Shown in pieces: positions 1-8,216 of a DNA stretch of 64,000 nt. The position numbers were made by a program, and so were the translations under genes. How positions within the stretch are numbered: position 1 is the stretch's first letter; the number at the start of each line of letters is the position of its first letter. This DNA comes from Capnocytophaga gingivalis ATCC 33624. GTDB taxonomy: Bacteria > Bacteroidota > Bacteroidia > Flavobacteriales > Flavobacteriaceae. The stretch covers positions 1 to 64,000 of the forward strand of contig NZ_ACLQ01000019.1 of assembly GCF_000174755.1 (NCBI RefSeq). Direction: 5' to 3'. The notes under the pieces were generated by a model. It was not told where the DNA came from. It made no database searches and saw only the letters and a list, made by a program, of their open reading frames with translations.

Positions 1-726
1 CTTAGCAGGCTTGGTCTCAAGACTTCCCACAGAAAAAGTAGCACCTATATTCTTCTCTAAGAAAGCTTTGGCTGCCTCTTGGGTAGGAAAGGACTTATGG
101 GTATAGGTCTTGATCAGCTTTCCTTCCTTAGTAAGGAACTCAGCAGTGATCTTATAAGAGACTTCACTTTGGAAATCCTGTATCTCGCGTTCGCGCTCTA
201 CAATAAGGCGTACCGATACGGACTGTACACGCCCTGCGGAGAGCCCTTTACGGATTTTCTTCCACAATACAGGGGATAGCTCATACCCTACCAAGCGGTC
301 GAGTACACGGCGTGCCTGCTGGGCATTGACCAAATTATAGTCAATTCCTCGAGGGTTCTTTATAGCATGCTCTATGGCGGACTTAGTAATGGAGTTGAAG
401 ACAATACGCTTGGTCTTCTCTTGAGAGAGTTTAAGCTCTTCAGACAAATGCCAAGCTATGGCTTCTCCCTCACGGTCTTCATCGGAAGCCAACCATACTG
501 TATCGGCTTTCTTCACTTCTTCTTTGAGGGCTTTTACAAGGTTTCTTTTATCGGCAGCGACCAAGTACTGAGGCTTGAATCCATGTGCTACATCAACCCC
601 TAATTCCTTATCAGGGAGGTCGGCTATATGTCCATAACTGGACATCACCTTGTAATCACTGCCCAAAAACTTCTCAATGGTTTTTGCCTTGGCAGGAGAC
701 TCTACAATTACTAAATTTTTCGCCAT
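1..726 (-). CDS. topA: DNA topoisomerase I, N-terminal part (cut by window edge)
   Basis: Type IA topoisomerase that relaxes negative supercoils by passing single strands. Reading the minus strand from the ATG at 726 gives 242 codons with no stop; the gene runs off the left edge, so the catalytic tyrosine domain is outside the window. The TOPRIM domain is visible: the start MAKNLVIVESPAKAKTIEKF is typical of TopA, and DEDREGEAIAWHL near residue 80 holds the acidic metal-binding residues. Domain IV begins after it with RRVLDRLVGYELSPVLWKK and SAGRVQSVSVR. In many flavobacteria topA lies beside an arginase-fold gene and the gldKLMN secretion genes; here the arginase-fold gene is 10 kb away. Identification is firm. 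Confidence 0.97.
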   Translation of the reverse strand, partial: MAKNLVIVESPAKAKTIEKFLGSDYKVMSSYGHIADLPDKELGVDVAHGFKPQYLVAADKRNLVKALKEEVKKADTVWLASDEDREGEAIAWHLSEELKLSQEKTKRIVFNSITKSAIEHAIKNPRGIDYNLVNAQQARRVLDRLVGYELSPVLWKKIRKGLSAGRVQSVSVRLIVEREREIQDFQSEVSYKITAEFLTKEGKLIKTYTHKSFPTQEAAKAFLEKNIGATFSVGSLETKPAK

Positions 727-730
727 CTTT

Positions 731-766
731 ATTAATTGTTAATTGTCAATTGTTAATTATTAATTT
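731..766. repeat. AT-rich short repeat of TTAATTG/TCAATTG units
   Basis: Just upstream of topA there are consecutive heptamer-like units (TTAATTG, TTAATTG, TCAATTG, TTAATTA). Related words recur in other intergenic regions of the window (893-930, 52291-52451, 63891-63920). I see no gene in 727-917. Confidence 0.4.
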
Positions 767-852
767 TCTAAGTTATCTATGTTTTATATAGTTGATATTT
801 AGTATTTTAGTTAATTTATTCTTTATTTCCGGACAATCTCGATCCTAATAAT

Positions 853-884
853 ACTTATGCCCTTTTTCGAAAAAGAGTATAAGT
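853..884 (-). terminator. possible terminator hairpin downstream of prfB
   Basis: ACTTAT/ATAAGT and CTTTTTC/GAAAAAG form a two-part stem with a 3-nt internal loop. It lies 35 bases beyond the prfB stop codon. There is no clean T-run after it, so termination is only possible. Confidence 0.35.
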
Positions 885-892
885 TAGAAAGA

Positions 893-930
893 CTAACTAT
901 TAAGCATTGACAATTGATCATTGATCATTA
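893..930. repeat. intergenic repeat around the prfB stop codon (CATTGACAATTGATCATTGATCATTA)
   Basis: Contains two overlapping TTGATCATT words and a GCATTGA word. A similar TTATTAGGCATTGATCATTA stretch occurs at 63896-63915, also at the 3' end of a minus-strand gene. The prfB stop codon lies inside the repeat. Confidence 0.35.
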
Positions 931-2018
931 TTTTGTTGTCCCATAAGCATAAGATATGCTTTTAGGAAATCGTCCAATTCACCATTCATAACTGCATCTA
1001 CATTGGTAGTTTCATAGCCAGAGCGTACGTCTTTGACTAATTTATAAGGATGCATGACATAGTTACGTATCTGGCTACCCCATTCTATCTTCATTTTATT
1101 AGCCTCAATCTCGTCACGCTTGGCTTGGCGTTTTTTAAGCTCTATTTCATAAAGTTGTGATTTGAGCAATTGGAGAGCCTTATTCTTGTTGTCCAACTGG
1201 CTGCGGGTTTCAGAGTTTTCTATGATAATGCCTGTAGGGTGGTGACGGAGACGTACAGCCGTTTCCACCTTATTGACATTCTGTCCTCCAGCCCCACTAG
1301 AGCGCATGGTCTCGAAGGAAATATCAGCTGGATTGATCTCTATCTCTATAGTATCATCTGCCAAGGGGTACACATACACCGAAGCAAAAGAGGTATGTCG
1401 CTTAGCATTGCTATCAAAAGGCGAGATACGCACCAAGCGATGTACACCATTCTCCCCCTTGAGATAGCCAAAGGCAAATTCGCCATCTATCTCTAAAGTT
1501 ACAGTCTTCACCCCTGCTACATCTCCCTCTTGGAAGTTGAGTTCCTTGACAGAAAATCCTTGTCTGTTAGCCCACATCATATACATACGCATAAGCATAG
1601 AAGCCCAGTCACAACTCTCAGTACCTCCTGCTCCTGCGGTGATCTGTAGCACAGCACTAAGAGCATCCCCTTCATCAGAAAGCATGTTGCGAAACTCCAA
1701 GTTCTCTATATGAAGCAATGTCTGCCCATAGAAATCCTCTACTTCCTCGGCGGAAATAGCATTCTCCTTGTAGAAGTCCAGCATGATCTGGAGTTCTTCG
1801 ACCATCTCAGCCGATTTTTCGTAATCAGTCACCCATTTTTTCTGGGATTGGAGCTTCTGAACCAATAGCTGTGCCTGCTTAGGACTATCCCAAAAATCAG
1901 GAGCCAACGTCTTCTCCTCCTCATTGGCAATCTCTATTTTTTTCTTGTCAATCTGGAGGTATTTCTCTAAATTCTCTACTCGCTGGCTAAGTTCTTTAAG
2001 TTGCTCTATAGTTACCAT
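918..2018 (-). CDS. prfB: peptide chain release factor 2
   Basis: Class I release factor of 366 aa that terminates translation at UGA and UAA. The SPF tripeptide in [16 protein letters not shown] is the RF2 codon-recognition motif, and [17 protein letters not shown] contains the GGQ catalytic loop. Length matches the family. Many bacterial prfB genes need a programmed +1 frameshift at a UGA near codon 26. Here that place reads TAC CTC CAG ATT GAC, so the frame is continuous and the autoregulatory shift site is absent. A TACTTTTG promoter element (read on the minus strand) lies at 2034-2041, directly upstream. Confidence 0.97.
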   Translation of the reverse strand: MVTIEQLKELSQRVENLEKYLQIDKKKIEIANEEEKTLAPDFWDSPKQAQLLVQKLQSQKKWVTDYEKSAEMVEELQIMLDFYKENAISAEEVEDFYGQTLLHIENLEFRNMLSDEGDALSAVLQITAGAGGTESCDWASMLMRMYMMWANRQGFSVKELNFQEGDVAGVKTVTLEIDGEFAFGYLKGENGVHRLVRISPFDSNAKRHTSFASVYVYPLADDTIEIEINPADISFETMRSSGAGGQNVNKVETAVRLRHHPTGIIIENSETRSQLDNKNKALQLLKSQLYEIELKKRQAKRDEIEANKMKIEWGSQIRNYVMHPYKLVKDVRSGYETTNVDAVMNGELDDFLKAYLMLMGQQNNDQ

Positions 2019-2033
2019 TTACGAAAATTTCGG

Positions 2034-2041
2034 CAAAAGTA
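2034..2041 (-). promoter_or_regulatory. flavobacterial -7 element (TACTTTTG) for prfB
   Basis: Matches the Bacteroidota sigma-ABfr consensus TANNTTTG, about 16 bases upstream of the prfB ATG. I cannot see a TTG -33 element at the right distance. Confidence 0.5.
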
Positions 2042-2303
2042 CGACTTTTTATCTATTATTCATGACTTCACTATTTATTTTTTATCTAAATATTTCAAGA
2101 TAATATTAAAATATCATTTTAAAAAATTGATTTACAATAATTTACGGTATATAAAATTTAACTTTTATTAAGAATACATTTTTTTATAGAAGGAAATAGT
2201 GTGATTTTCATTATTTTATTGTATTTTTGCGGGCAAAGAGGGAGGAATAAAAATGAAGAACGTCCTTAATATATGTTGAGACACATGTATAGGGGCGAAT
2301 TGC

Positions 2304-2381
2304 AATTTGCCCTCATAAAGTATATGAATAATTCACCCTTACGAAGTATATGAATAATTTGTCCTTAAGAAGTTCGCGAAC
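2304..2381. repeat. three degenerate 26-bp tandem repeats in a 513-bp gene-free region
   Basis: Units at 2304-2329, 2330-2355 and 2356-2381 each begin AATT and share CC(C/T)T and GAAGT/AAAGT cores; the first two also share AAGTATATGAAT. The block follows a GGGGCGAATTGCAATTTGCCC palindrome (about 2293-2312). It is followed by inverted GCAATAAATTGC / GCAATTTATTACGCCC words up to about 2480. I see no ORF with coding character between 2019 and 2531. A TATTTTTG promoter-like octamer sits at 2222-2229 on the plus strand. Confidence 0.6.
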
Positions 2382-2531
2382 TTTCTAAGATGCAATAAAT
2401 TGCGTTTCTACCCTAACGCTGACTAAGATAACTACAGATAAGTGTATTCATCTGGAGAGATGCAATTTATTACGCCCTAATGAATTAACCCTTAATTCTA
2501 ATATCTAACCCTTAAAACCTAACACCTAAGA

Positions 2532-3155
2532 ATGGCTAAGTTTATAAAAATATATCCAGAGAACCCTAATGAGAGGGAGATACAGAAAGTGGTAGACTGT
2601 CTCAGAGAAGGAGGCGTGATCATCTATCCTACCGATACGGTATATGGTTTGGGCTGCGATATCACCCACAGCAAAGCCTTGGAGCGCATTGCACAGCTCA
2701 AGGGAATAAAACTTGACAAAGCCAATTTTTCCTTTATCTGTGCCGATTTGAGCAACCTTTCGGACTATGTAAAACAAATAGATACCACTACCTTCAAGCT
2801 CCTTAAGCGAGCCTTGCCGGGAGCTTATACCTTTATCCTACCAGGGAGCAACAACCTACCCAAGGAGTTCAAGAAGAAAAAAACAGTGGGGATTCGTATT
2901 CCTGACAATACCATTGCACGTACTTTGGTAGAGAAATTGGGCAACCCTATAGTCTCCTCGTCCATTTATGATGAGGATGAGGTCTTGGAATATACCACTG
3001 ACCCCGAGCTTATCTTTGAAAAATGGCAAGACAAGGTGGATATAGTCATAGATGGAGGATATGGAGATAATGTAGCCTCCACTGTGATCGACCTTTCCTC
3101 AGGAGTGCCTGAGCTTATTCGCCAAGGAAAGGGCAGTATAGAGGGACTTTGGTAG
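2532..3155 (+). CDS. L-threonylcarbamoyladenylate synthase-like protein (Sua5/YciO/YrdC family)
   Basis: 207-aa protein with the YrdC fold, which binds double-stranded RNA/ATP and in family members makes threonylcarbamoyl-AMP for the t6A tRNA modification. Visible signatures are GGVIIYPTDTVYGLGCD near the N-terminus, PGAYTFIL and KKTVGIRIPDN in the middle, and SSSIYDEDE with VIDGG near the end. The FSFICADLSNLSDY segment resembles the YciO branch rather than TsaC itself, so the exact activity is uncertain. It is the first gene of a plus-strand run and is followed 20 bases later by the proposed truA start, which suits a tRNA-modification operon. Confidence 0.85.
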   Translation: MAKFIKIYPENPNEREIQKVVDCLREGGVIIYPTDTVYGLGCDITHSKALERIAQLKGIKLDKANFSFICADLSNLSDYVKQIDTTTFKLLKRALPGAYTFILPGSNNLPKEFKKKKTVGIRIPDNTIARTLVEKLGNPIVSSSIYDEDEVLEYTTDPELIFEKWQDKVDIVIDGGYGDNVASTVIDLSSGVPELIRQGKGSIEGLW

Positions 3156-3175
3156 CAAACTATATAGACATACTC

Positions 3176-3898
3176 GTGCGTTATTTCATACAACTATCCT
3201 ATAACGGAAAAAACTACTGTGGCTGGCAGCGACAACCCCATTCCCCTTCTGTACAGGAGGAATTAGAGGAGGCTATGTCCATGCTTCTCAAAAAAGAAAT
3301 AGCCCTGGTAGGAGCAGGGCGTACCGATACGGGAGTACACGCTAGGGATTATTATGCCCATTTCGATAGTGATTCTTCCCTACCTGATCGCTTAGTGGAA
3401 AAACTCAATTCCTTTCTGCCTAAGGAAATTGCCATAAAGCAGATATTTCCAGTCAAGAACGATGCACATGCGCGCTTTGATGCCTGCTCTCGTACCTATC
3501 AGTATTTCATAGCTCTTGAGAAAAATCCTTTTCTATATGAACAGAGCTACTATATACATTTCCCTCTGGATCTCTCCCTGATGAATAAGGCAGGCGAAAT
3601 ACTATTACAACATACAGACTTTCAATGTTTTTCAAAAGTAAATACCGATGTAAAGACCTATAACTGTCAGCTAAAGGAAGCTTATTGGCGGAAGGAAGGG
3701 AACTTGCTTATTTTCAGGATTACCGCAGATAGGTTTCTACGCAACATGGTTCGTGCTATTGTTGGAACAATGATAGAGATCGGGCGAGGAAGGTTATCCT
3801 TGGAAGATCTTCAACAGATTCTTCTGAGCAAAGACCGTTCTAAAGCAGGCTATTCCGTACCTGGACATGCGCTGTTCTTGGAAGAGATCATTTATTAA
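3176..3898 (+). CDS. truA: tRNA pseudouridine synthase A
   Basis: 240 aa. Makes pseudouridine at positions 38-40 of the tRNA anticodon stem-loop. The catalytic aspartate lies in GAGRTDTGVHA; other signatures are YNGKNYCGWQRQP at the N-terminus and FLRNMVRAIVGTMIEIGRG in the C-terminal half. I choose the GTG at 3176 (VRYFIQLSYNG) because the family starts with this strand. An ATG at 3149 would add nine residues that overlap the upstream gene and do not look like TruA. The stop overlaps a possible ATG of the next gene (TAATG). Confidence 0.95.
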   Translation: MRYFIQLSYNGKNYCGWQRQPHSPSVQEELEEAMSMLLKKEIALVGAGRTDTGVHARDYYAHFDSDSSLPDRLVEKLNSFLPKEIAIKQIFPVKNDAHARFDACSRTYQYFIALEKNPFLYEQSYYIHFPLDLSLMNKAGEILLQHTDFQCFSKVNTDVKTYNCQLKEAYWRKEGNLLIFRITADRFLRNMVRAIVGTMIEIGRGRLSLEDLQQILLSKDRSKAGYSVPGHALFLEEIIY

Positions 3899-3927
3899 TG
3901 ATTAATGCTCCCTTATTAAAGTCTAAA

Positions 3928-4314
3928 ATGGAAATAGAAAAAATACATCATATAGCGATTATCTGTAGTAATTATGAGGAATCTAAGTATTTCTATACAG
4001 AAATCTTACCTTTTACGATACAAGCAGAACATTATAGAGCAGAGAGGCAATCCTACAAATTGGATTTGTGTCTCAATGGAGAGTATATCTTGGAATTGTT
4101 CTCCTTCCCTACCCCACCTAAGCGTCTGAGCCATCCTGAGGCTTGTGGAGGAAGGCATCTGGCATTGGCCGTTAAGGATTTGGAAGTGTCCATTACTTAC
4201 TTGGAAAGTCAAGGGGTCGTGTGTGAGCCTATCCGCACCGATGAGTACACCGGTAAGCGCTTTACCTTTTTGGAAGATCCCGATAGCTTTCCGATAGAAT
4301 TATACGAAATATAG
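3928..4314 (+). CDS. VOC-superfamily (glyoxalase/dioxygenase-fold) protein, YaeR-like
   Basis: 128 aa from the ATG at 3928. Close in pattern to E. coli YaeR: IHHIAIICSNYEESKYFY at the start, LELFSFPTPPKR in the middle and TGKRFTFLEDPDSFPIELYE at the end. VOC proteins are metal enzymes of the glyoxalase I/dioxygenase type; the substrate of the YaeR group is not established. A start at 3898, coupled to the truA stop, is also possible and would add ten residues (MINAPLLKSK). It sits between truA and dnaG in the same operon. Confidence 0.85.
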   Translation: MEIEKIHHIAIICSNYEESKYFYTEILPFTIQAEHYRAERQSYKLDLCLNGEYILELFSFPTPPKRLSHPEACGGRHLALAVKDLEVSITYLESQGVVCEPIRTDEYTGKRFTFLEDPDSFPIELYEI

Positions 4315-4335
4315 AATAAATAAACAATCAATTAA

Positions 4336-6303
4336 GTGATTACCAAAGAAAGCATAGACAAAGTATATGATGCCATTCGTGTAGAAGAAGTCATAGGCGA
4401 TTTTATCCAGCTCAAGCGTTCAGGTTCTGGATACAAAGGCCTAAGCCCCTTCACCAATGAGCGTACCCCGAGCTTTTCCGTATCCCCAGCCAAACAGATT
4501 TGGAAGGACTTCAGTAGCGGAAAGGGAGGGAATGCTATTGCTTTTCTTATGGAACACGAACATTTTTCCTATGTGGAGGCCATCCGTTATTTGGCCAAAA
4601 AATACAATATAGAATTAGAAGAGACCCAGCAAAGTGAGGAAGAGAAAAGCAAAGCCAATGAAAAAGAAGGATTGTACTTTGTCAGTGAATATGCTCGTGA
4701 CTATTTCCATAAGACTCTTTTAGAATCCGAAGAGGGCAAGGCCATAGGAGGAACTTACTTCAAGGAACGTGGTTTTACCCCAGAGATGATTGAGGTTTTC
4801 CAACTGGGCTACTCTCCCGATAGCTGGAGTGCCTTCACCGATGAAGCCCTAAAAAAAGGGATGAATCTGAGCCATTTAGAAAAAACAGGGCTGACAATTG
4901 TAAAGGAAGATAATCGTAAGATAGACCGTTTCAGAGGGCGAGTGATGTTCCCCATTCTCTCCATGAGCGGACGTGTATTGGGTTTCGGTGGGCGTATCCT
5001 CTCCAAGGAAAAACAAAAGGAAGCTAAATACCTAAACTCTCCAGAGAGTGATATCTACCATAAGAGCCAGATACTATATGGTATCTTCCAAGCTAAGCCT
5101 TTTATCGCCAAGGAAGACAGTTGCTACTTAGTAGAAGGGTATACCGATGTGATACAGCTCTACCAACGAGGTATTAAGAATGTAGTGGCTTCCAGTGGTA
5201 CAGCCCTCACCCAAGAACAGATACGGCTTATCCGCCGCCTTACCCAAAATATCACCATACTCTACGATGGAGATTCGGCAGGTCTTAGAGCCGCTATTCG
5301 AGGTGTGGATATGATCCTTGCCGAAGGAATGAATGTTCGTATCTGTACCTTTCCCGAAGGAGAAGACCCTGATAGCTTTGCCAAAAGCAATTCTTTGGAA
5401 GAGATCCAAGAATATTTTAAAACAAACACTCAGGACTTTATCCGCTTTAAGGCTTCCTTGCTCATGTCCGAAACCAAGGATGACCCTCTAAGACGCGCCG
5501 ATACCATTCGCGATATGATAGAGAGTATCTCGAAGATCACTGACCCTATCAAGAGCGAAATCTATGTAAGAGAGTGTGCTCAGATCATGGAAATTTCCGA
5601 GGATGTACTCTTTGCTTCGCTTTCACAAATCAACCAACGAGAGCTTATCAAAGCACAACAAGAGCTCAAGAAAGCAAAGAAAGAAACAGCCTTAGCCCCA
5701 GTACAACCCGTAGAAAGAGTATCCCCTATCATGGTCTTGGAAAGGGAATTAATCAAGTATCTTCTACTCTATGGTACTAAGGAATGTGTTTTCTATGAAA
5801 ATTTCTTGTATTATGACAAGGAAACAGGGGAAGAAAAAAACCAAGAGCTCTCCCAAAGGATGAAGGTGTATGAAAAGCTCTTTTTGGAGTTGCAAGCCGA
5901 TGAGATAGAGCTTACCACACCTGAGTTCAAGGAGTTTTACGACTTTTTCATCCGAAAATACCAAGAAGGATTGGAAGATTTTTCCAAGATCGTCCACGAA
6001 CTTTCCCCACAGATAGCCTCATTGGTAGCAACCTTCCAAGCGGAAGAAGAAAAAATACGTTTGCACAACTGGGGCAGAAAAGATGTGGTTGTCAAAAGCA
6101 TAGAAGAGGACTTGGCTGTGGCTATCAATTCGCTTATACTGAACTTCCGCAAGATGCTCATCAATAAAAAAATAGAAGAACTTCGTGAAAAAGTAGCCTC
6201 CATAGAATCCCAAGGAGGAGACCCTATGGAGGAATTGCAAGAGGTAGTTACCTACAATAGCTTAAAAATTATTATAGGAAAAAAATTAGGTTGGAATCTA
6301 TAA
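4336..6303 (+). CDS. dnaG: DNA primase with a cysteine-less N-terminal zinc-ribbon domain
   Basis: 655 aa. Synthesises RNA primers at the replication fork. Starts with GTG. The N-terminal CHC2-like domain keeps its outline (GLSPFTNERTPSF ... FSSGKGGNAIAFLM), but the usual Cys/His/Cys/Cys ligands are Ser37, Thr40, Asp58 and Ser61, so zinc binding there is unlikely. The TOPRIM core follows with YLVEGYTDVIQL, ASSGTALT and ILYDGDSAGLRAA, including the catalytic acidic residues. The C-terminal third would be the DnaB-interacting domain. Last gene of the plus-strand operon; it ends a few bases from a convergent aminotransferase gene. Confidence 0.95.
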   Translation: MITKESIDKVYDAIRVEEVIGDFIQLKRSGSGYKGLSPFTNERTPSFSVSPAKQIWKDFSSGKGGNAIAFLMEHEHFSYVEAIRYLAKKYNIELEETQQSEEEKSKANEKEGLYFVSEYARDYFHKTLLESEEGKAIGGTYFKERGFTPEMIEVFQLGYSPDSWSAFTDEALKKGMNLSHLEKTGLTIVKEDNRKIDRFRGRVMFPILSMSGRVLGFGGRILSKEKQKEAKYLNSPESDIYHKSQILYGIFQAKPFIAKEDSCYLVEGYTDVIQLYQRGIKNVVASSGTALTQEQIRLIRRLTQNITILYDGDSAGLRAAIRGVDMILAEGMNVRICTFPEGEDPDSFAKSNSLEEIQEYFKTNTQDFIRFKASLLMSETKDDPLRRADTIRDMIESISKITDPIKSEIYVRECAQIMEISEDVLFASLSQINQRELIKAQQELKKAKKETALAPVQPVERVSPIMVLERELIKYLLLYGTKECVFYENFLYYDKETGEEKNQELSQRMKVYEKLFLELQADEIELTTPEFKEFYDFFIRKYQEGLEDFSKIVHELSPQIASLVATFQAEEEKIRLHNWGRKDVVVKSIEEDLAVAINSLILNFRKMLINKKIEELREKVASIESQGGDPMEELQEVVTYNSLKIIIGKKLGWNL

Positions 6304-6309
6304 AAAAGG

Positions 6310-7491
6310 TTATTTCTGATAACACTCAATGGCCTCTATAATCATAGCACAAGCCTTTTCTATCTCCTCATAGCTAATGGTCAAAGGAGGAGAGATTCTC
6401 ACTGCTCTGAGTTCAAAAAGCAACCAAAAGAATATACACCCATGCTCATGAGCATAGAGAATTACATGATTGGCCAAATCTTCATCTTCCATAATGGCCG
6501 CTAACATGAGTCCCTTGCCATGGACAGCCTTTATCTTAGGATGTCTTAAGAGCTTGCGGAAGAGCTGCTCCTTCTCCAGAGTCTGTGCCATAAGGTCTGT
6601 AGAGAGTAGTTCCCTAAGAGTGGCCAAGGAAGCCGCTGCCACTACAGGATTGCCGCCAAAGGTAGTGATATGCGACATCTTAGGCTTATCTGCCAAAAGG
6701 TGCATCAGCTCATAAGAAGCCACAAAAGCTCCACAAGGCAAACCACTGGCCATTCCTTTGCCAATGGCAATGATATCGGGGACTACATTGTAGTTTTGGA
6801 ACCCAAAGAGTGTACCAGTACGTCCAAATCCTGGTTGTATTTCATCCAAGATAAGCAGTGCCCCAACCTCCTCACAGCGCTTTTTTACTTTTGCCAAATA
6901 GTCATTCTCTGGGGTGATAAAGCCTGCTCCTCCTTGTATAGTTTCCAGTACAACCCCCGCTGTACGGTGGGTAATCTTCTGTAGCTCTGCCTCATTATTG
7001 AACTCAATCCAAGCCACATCAGGTATCAAAGGGCGAAAAGGCTGTTTGCGTAGCTCATAGTCCATGATACTCAGTGACCCCTGTGTATTGCCATGATAGG
7101 CCTTGCGTGCGGCAATAATCTGAGAGCGACCTGTAGCACGCTTAGCCAGCTTGATACTTCCCTCAATCGCCTCCGTACCAGAATTGACCAAATAAGTAGT
7201 TTCCAGTGGCTTAGGAAGATTTTCAGCCAAGAGCTTGCAATACTCCACAGCTGGAGACTGAGCATACTCCCCATAGACCATCACATGCATATACTTGGCT
7301 GCTTGTTCCTGTATAGCCTTGACTACCCTGGGATGACAATGCCCTAAGGTACACGCTGATACACCTGCGACTAAGTCCAAATAAGCCTTGCCCTGAGTGT
7401 CATAAATGTAAGAACCTTCTGCACGAGCAACCTCCAATCCCAAAGGATATAGAGAGGTAGGAGCTTGGTATTGTAAAAAATCTTCTTTCAT
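6310..7491 (-). CDS. class III PLP-dependent aminotransferase
   Basis: 393 aa, fold type I PLP enzyme. The cofactor lysine is in IIAIGKGMASGLPCGAF, and the ring-binding Asp is in ILDEIQPGFGRTG; VNSGTEAIEGSIKLAKR and AYHGNTQGS are other class III signatures. The family includes acetylornithine, ornithine and 4-aminobutyrate transaminases; I cannot assign the substrate. The ATG lies 1-2 bases from the aat stop codon upstream, so the two are co-transcribed. Confidence 0.9.
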   Translation of the reverse strand: MKEDFLQYQAPTSLYPLGLEVARAEGSYIYDTQGKAYLDLVAGVSACTLGHCHPRVVKAIQEQAAKYMHVMVYGEYAQSPAVEYCKLLAENLPKPLETTYLVNSGTEAIEGSIKLAKRATGRSQIIAARKAYHGNTQGSLSIMDYELRKQPFRPLIPDVAWIEFNNEAELQKITHRTAGVVLETIQGGAGFITPENDYLAKVKKRCEEVGALLILDEIQPGFGRTGTLFGFQNYNVVPDIIAIGKGMASGLPCGAFVASYELMHLLADKPKMSHITTFGGNPVVAAASLATLRELLSTDLMAQTLEKEQLFRKLLRHPKIKAVHGKGLMLAAIMEDEDLANHVILYAHEHGCIFFWLLFELRAVRISPPLTISYEEIEKACAMIIEAIECYQK

Positions 7492-7492
7492 A

Positions 7493-8173
7493 CTATTTTG
7501 TCTGTTTCAATTTTTTTACTCTCAGTGAGATATTTCCTTTCAATAAGATCTGCATAAACTCTGCCCGAGGGATTTCGAAAGCCCCCAAACTAGCTAAGTG
7601 GTCATTGTATACCTGACAGTCCAAGAGCAGGTAGTTTTTTTCCTTGAGCTCCTGCAAGAGCGTATAGAAAGCCACCTTGCTTGCGTTGGAAGACTTGGTG
7701 AACATACTTTCTCCACAGAAGATGCCATTGCCTATATCTACTCCATAGAGTCCTCCTACAAGCTGGTCGTCCTTCCAAACCTCTACCGAACGAGCCAACC
7801 CTAATTCGTACAAACGAGTGTAAGCCTCGATAATTTCTTGGGTAATCCAAGTCCCCTGCTGGTCCTTACGATAGATATCCTTACAAGCGATTATCACCTG
7901 CTGGAAAGCCTTGTTAAAAGTTACTGTATATTTGTGTTGGTTGAATACATTGCGCATACTTTTATGCATACTATAATGTTCGGGGTAGACCACCATACGC
8001 TTAGGCGGTGCCCACCATATGATAGGTTCATCCTCATTATACCAAGGAAAGATTCCACTTCTGTAGGCCAAGAGCAGTCTTGGTACAGACAGATCGCCCC
8101 CTAGGGCAAGTATCCCTGTTTTGTCAGCTTGTTCTACTGGAGGAAAATAAAGATTTTGGGTTACTAAATACAT
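7493..8173 (-). CDS. aat: leucyl/phenylalanyl-tRNA--protein transferase
   Basis: 226 aa. Transfers Leu or Phe from charged tRNA to proteins with N-terminal Arg or Lys, marking them for ClpS/ClpAP degradation (N-end rule). Clear signatures: GGDLSVPRLLLAYRSGIFPWY, IIWWAPPKRMV and GLARSVEVWKDDQLVGGLYG. Length is typical. Third gene of the minus-strand operon that starts with the arginase-fold gene. Confidence 0.96.
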   Translation of the reverse strand: MYLVTQNLYFPPVEQADKTGILALGGDLSVPRLLLAYRSGIFPWYNEDEPIIWWAPPKRMVVYPEHYSMHKSMRNVFNQHKYTVTFNKAFQQVIIACKDIYRKDQQGTWITQEIIEAYTRLYELGLARSVEVWKDDQLVGGLYGVDIGNGIFCGESMFTKSSNASKVAFYTLLQELKEKNYLLLDCQVYNDHLASLGAFEIPRAEFMQILLKGNISLRVKKLKQTK

Positions 8174-8216
8174 TGAAAAATTAAGTTGTAAAAAATAAAA
8201 TAAAAAAGTAATATTC

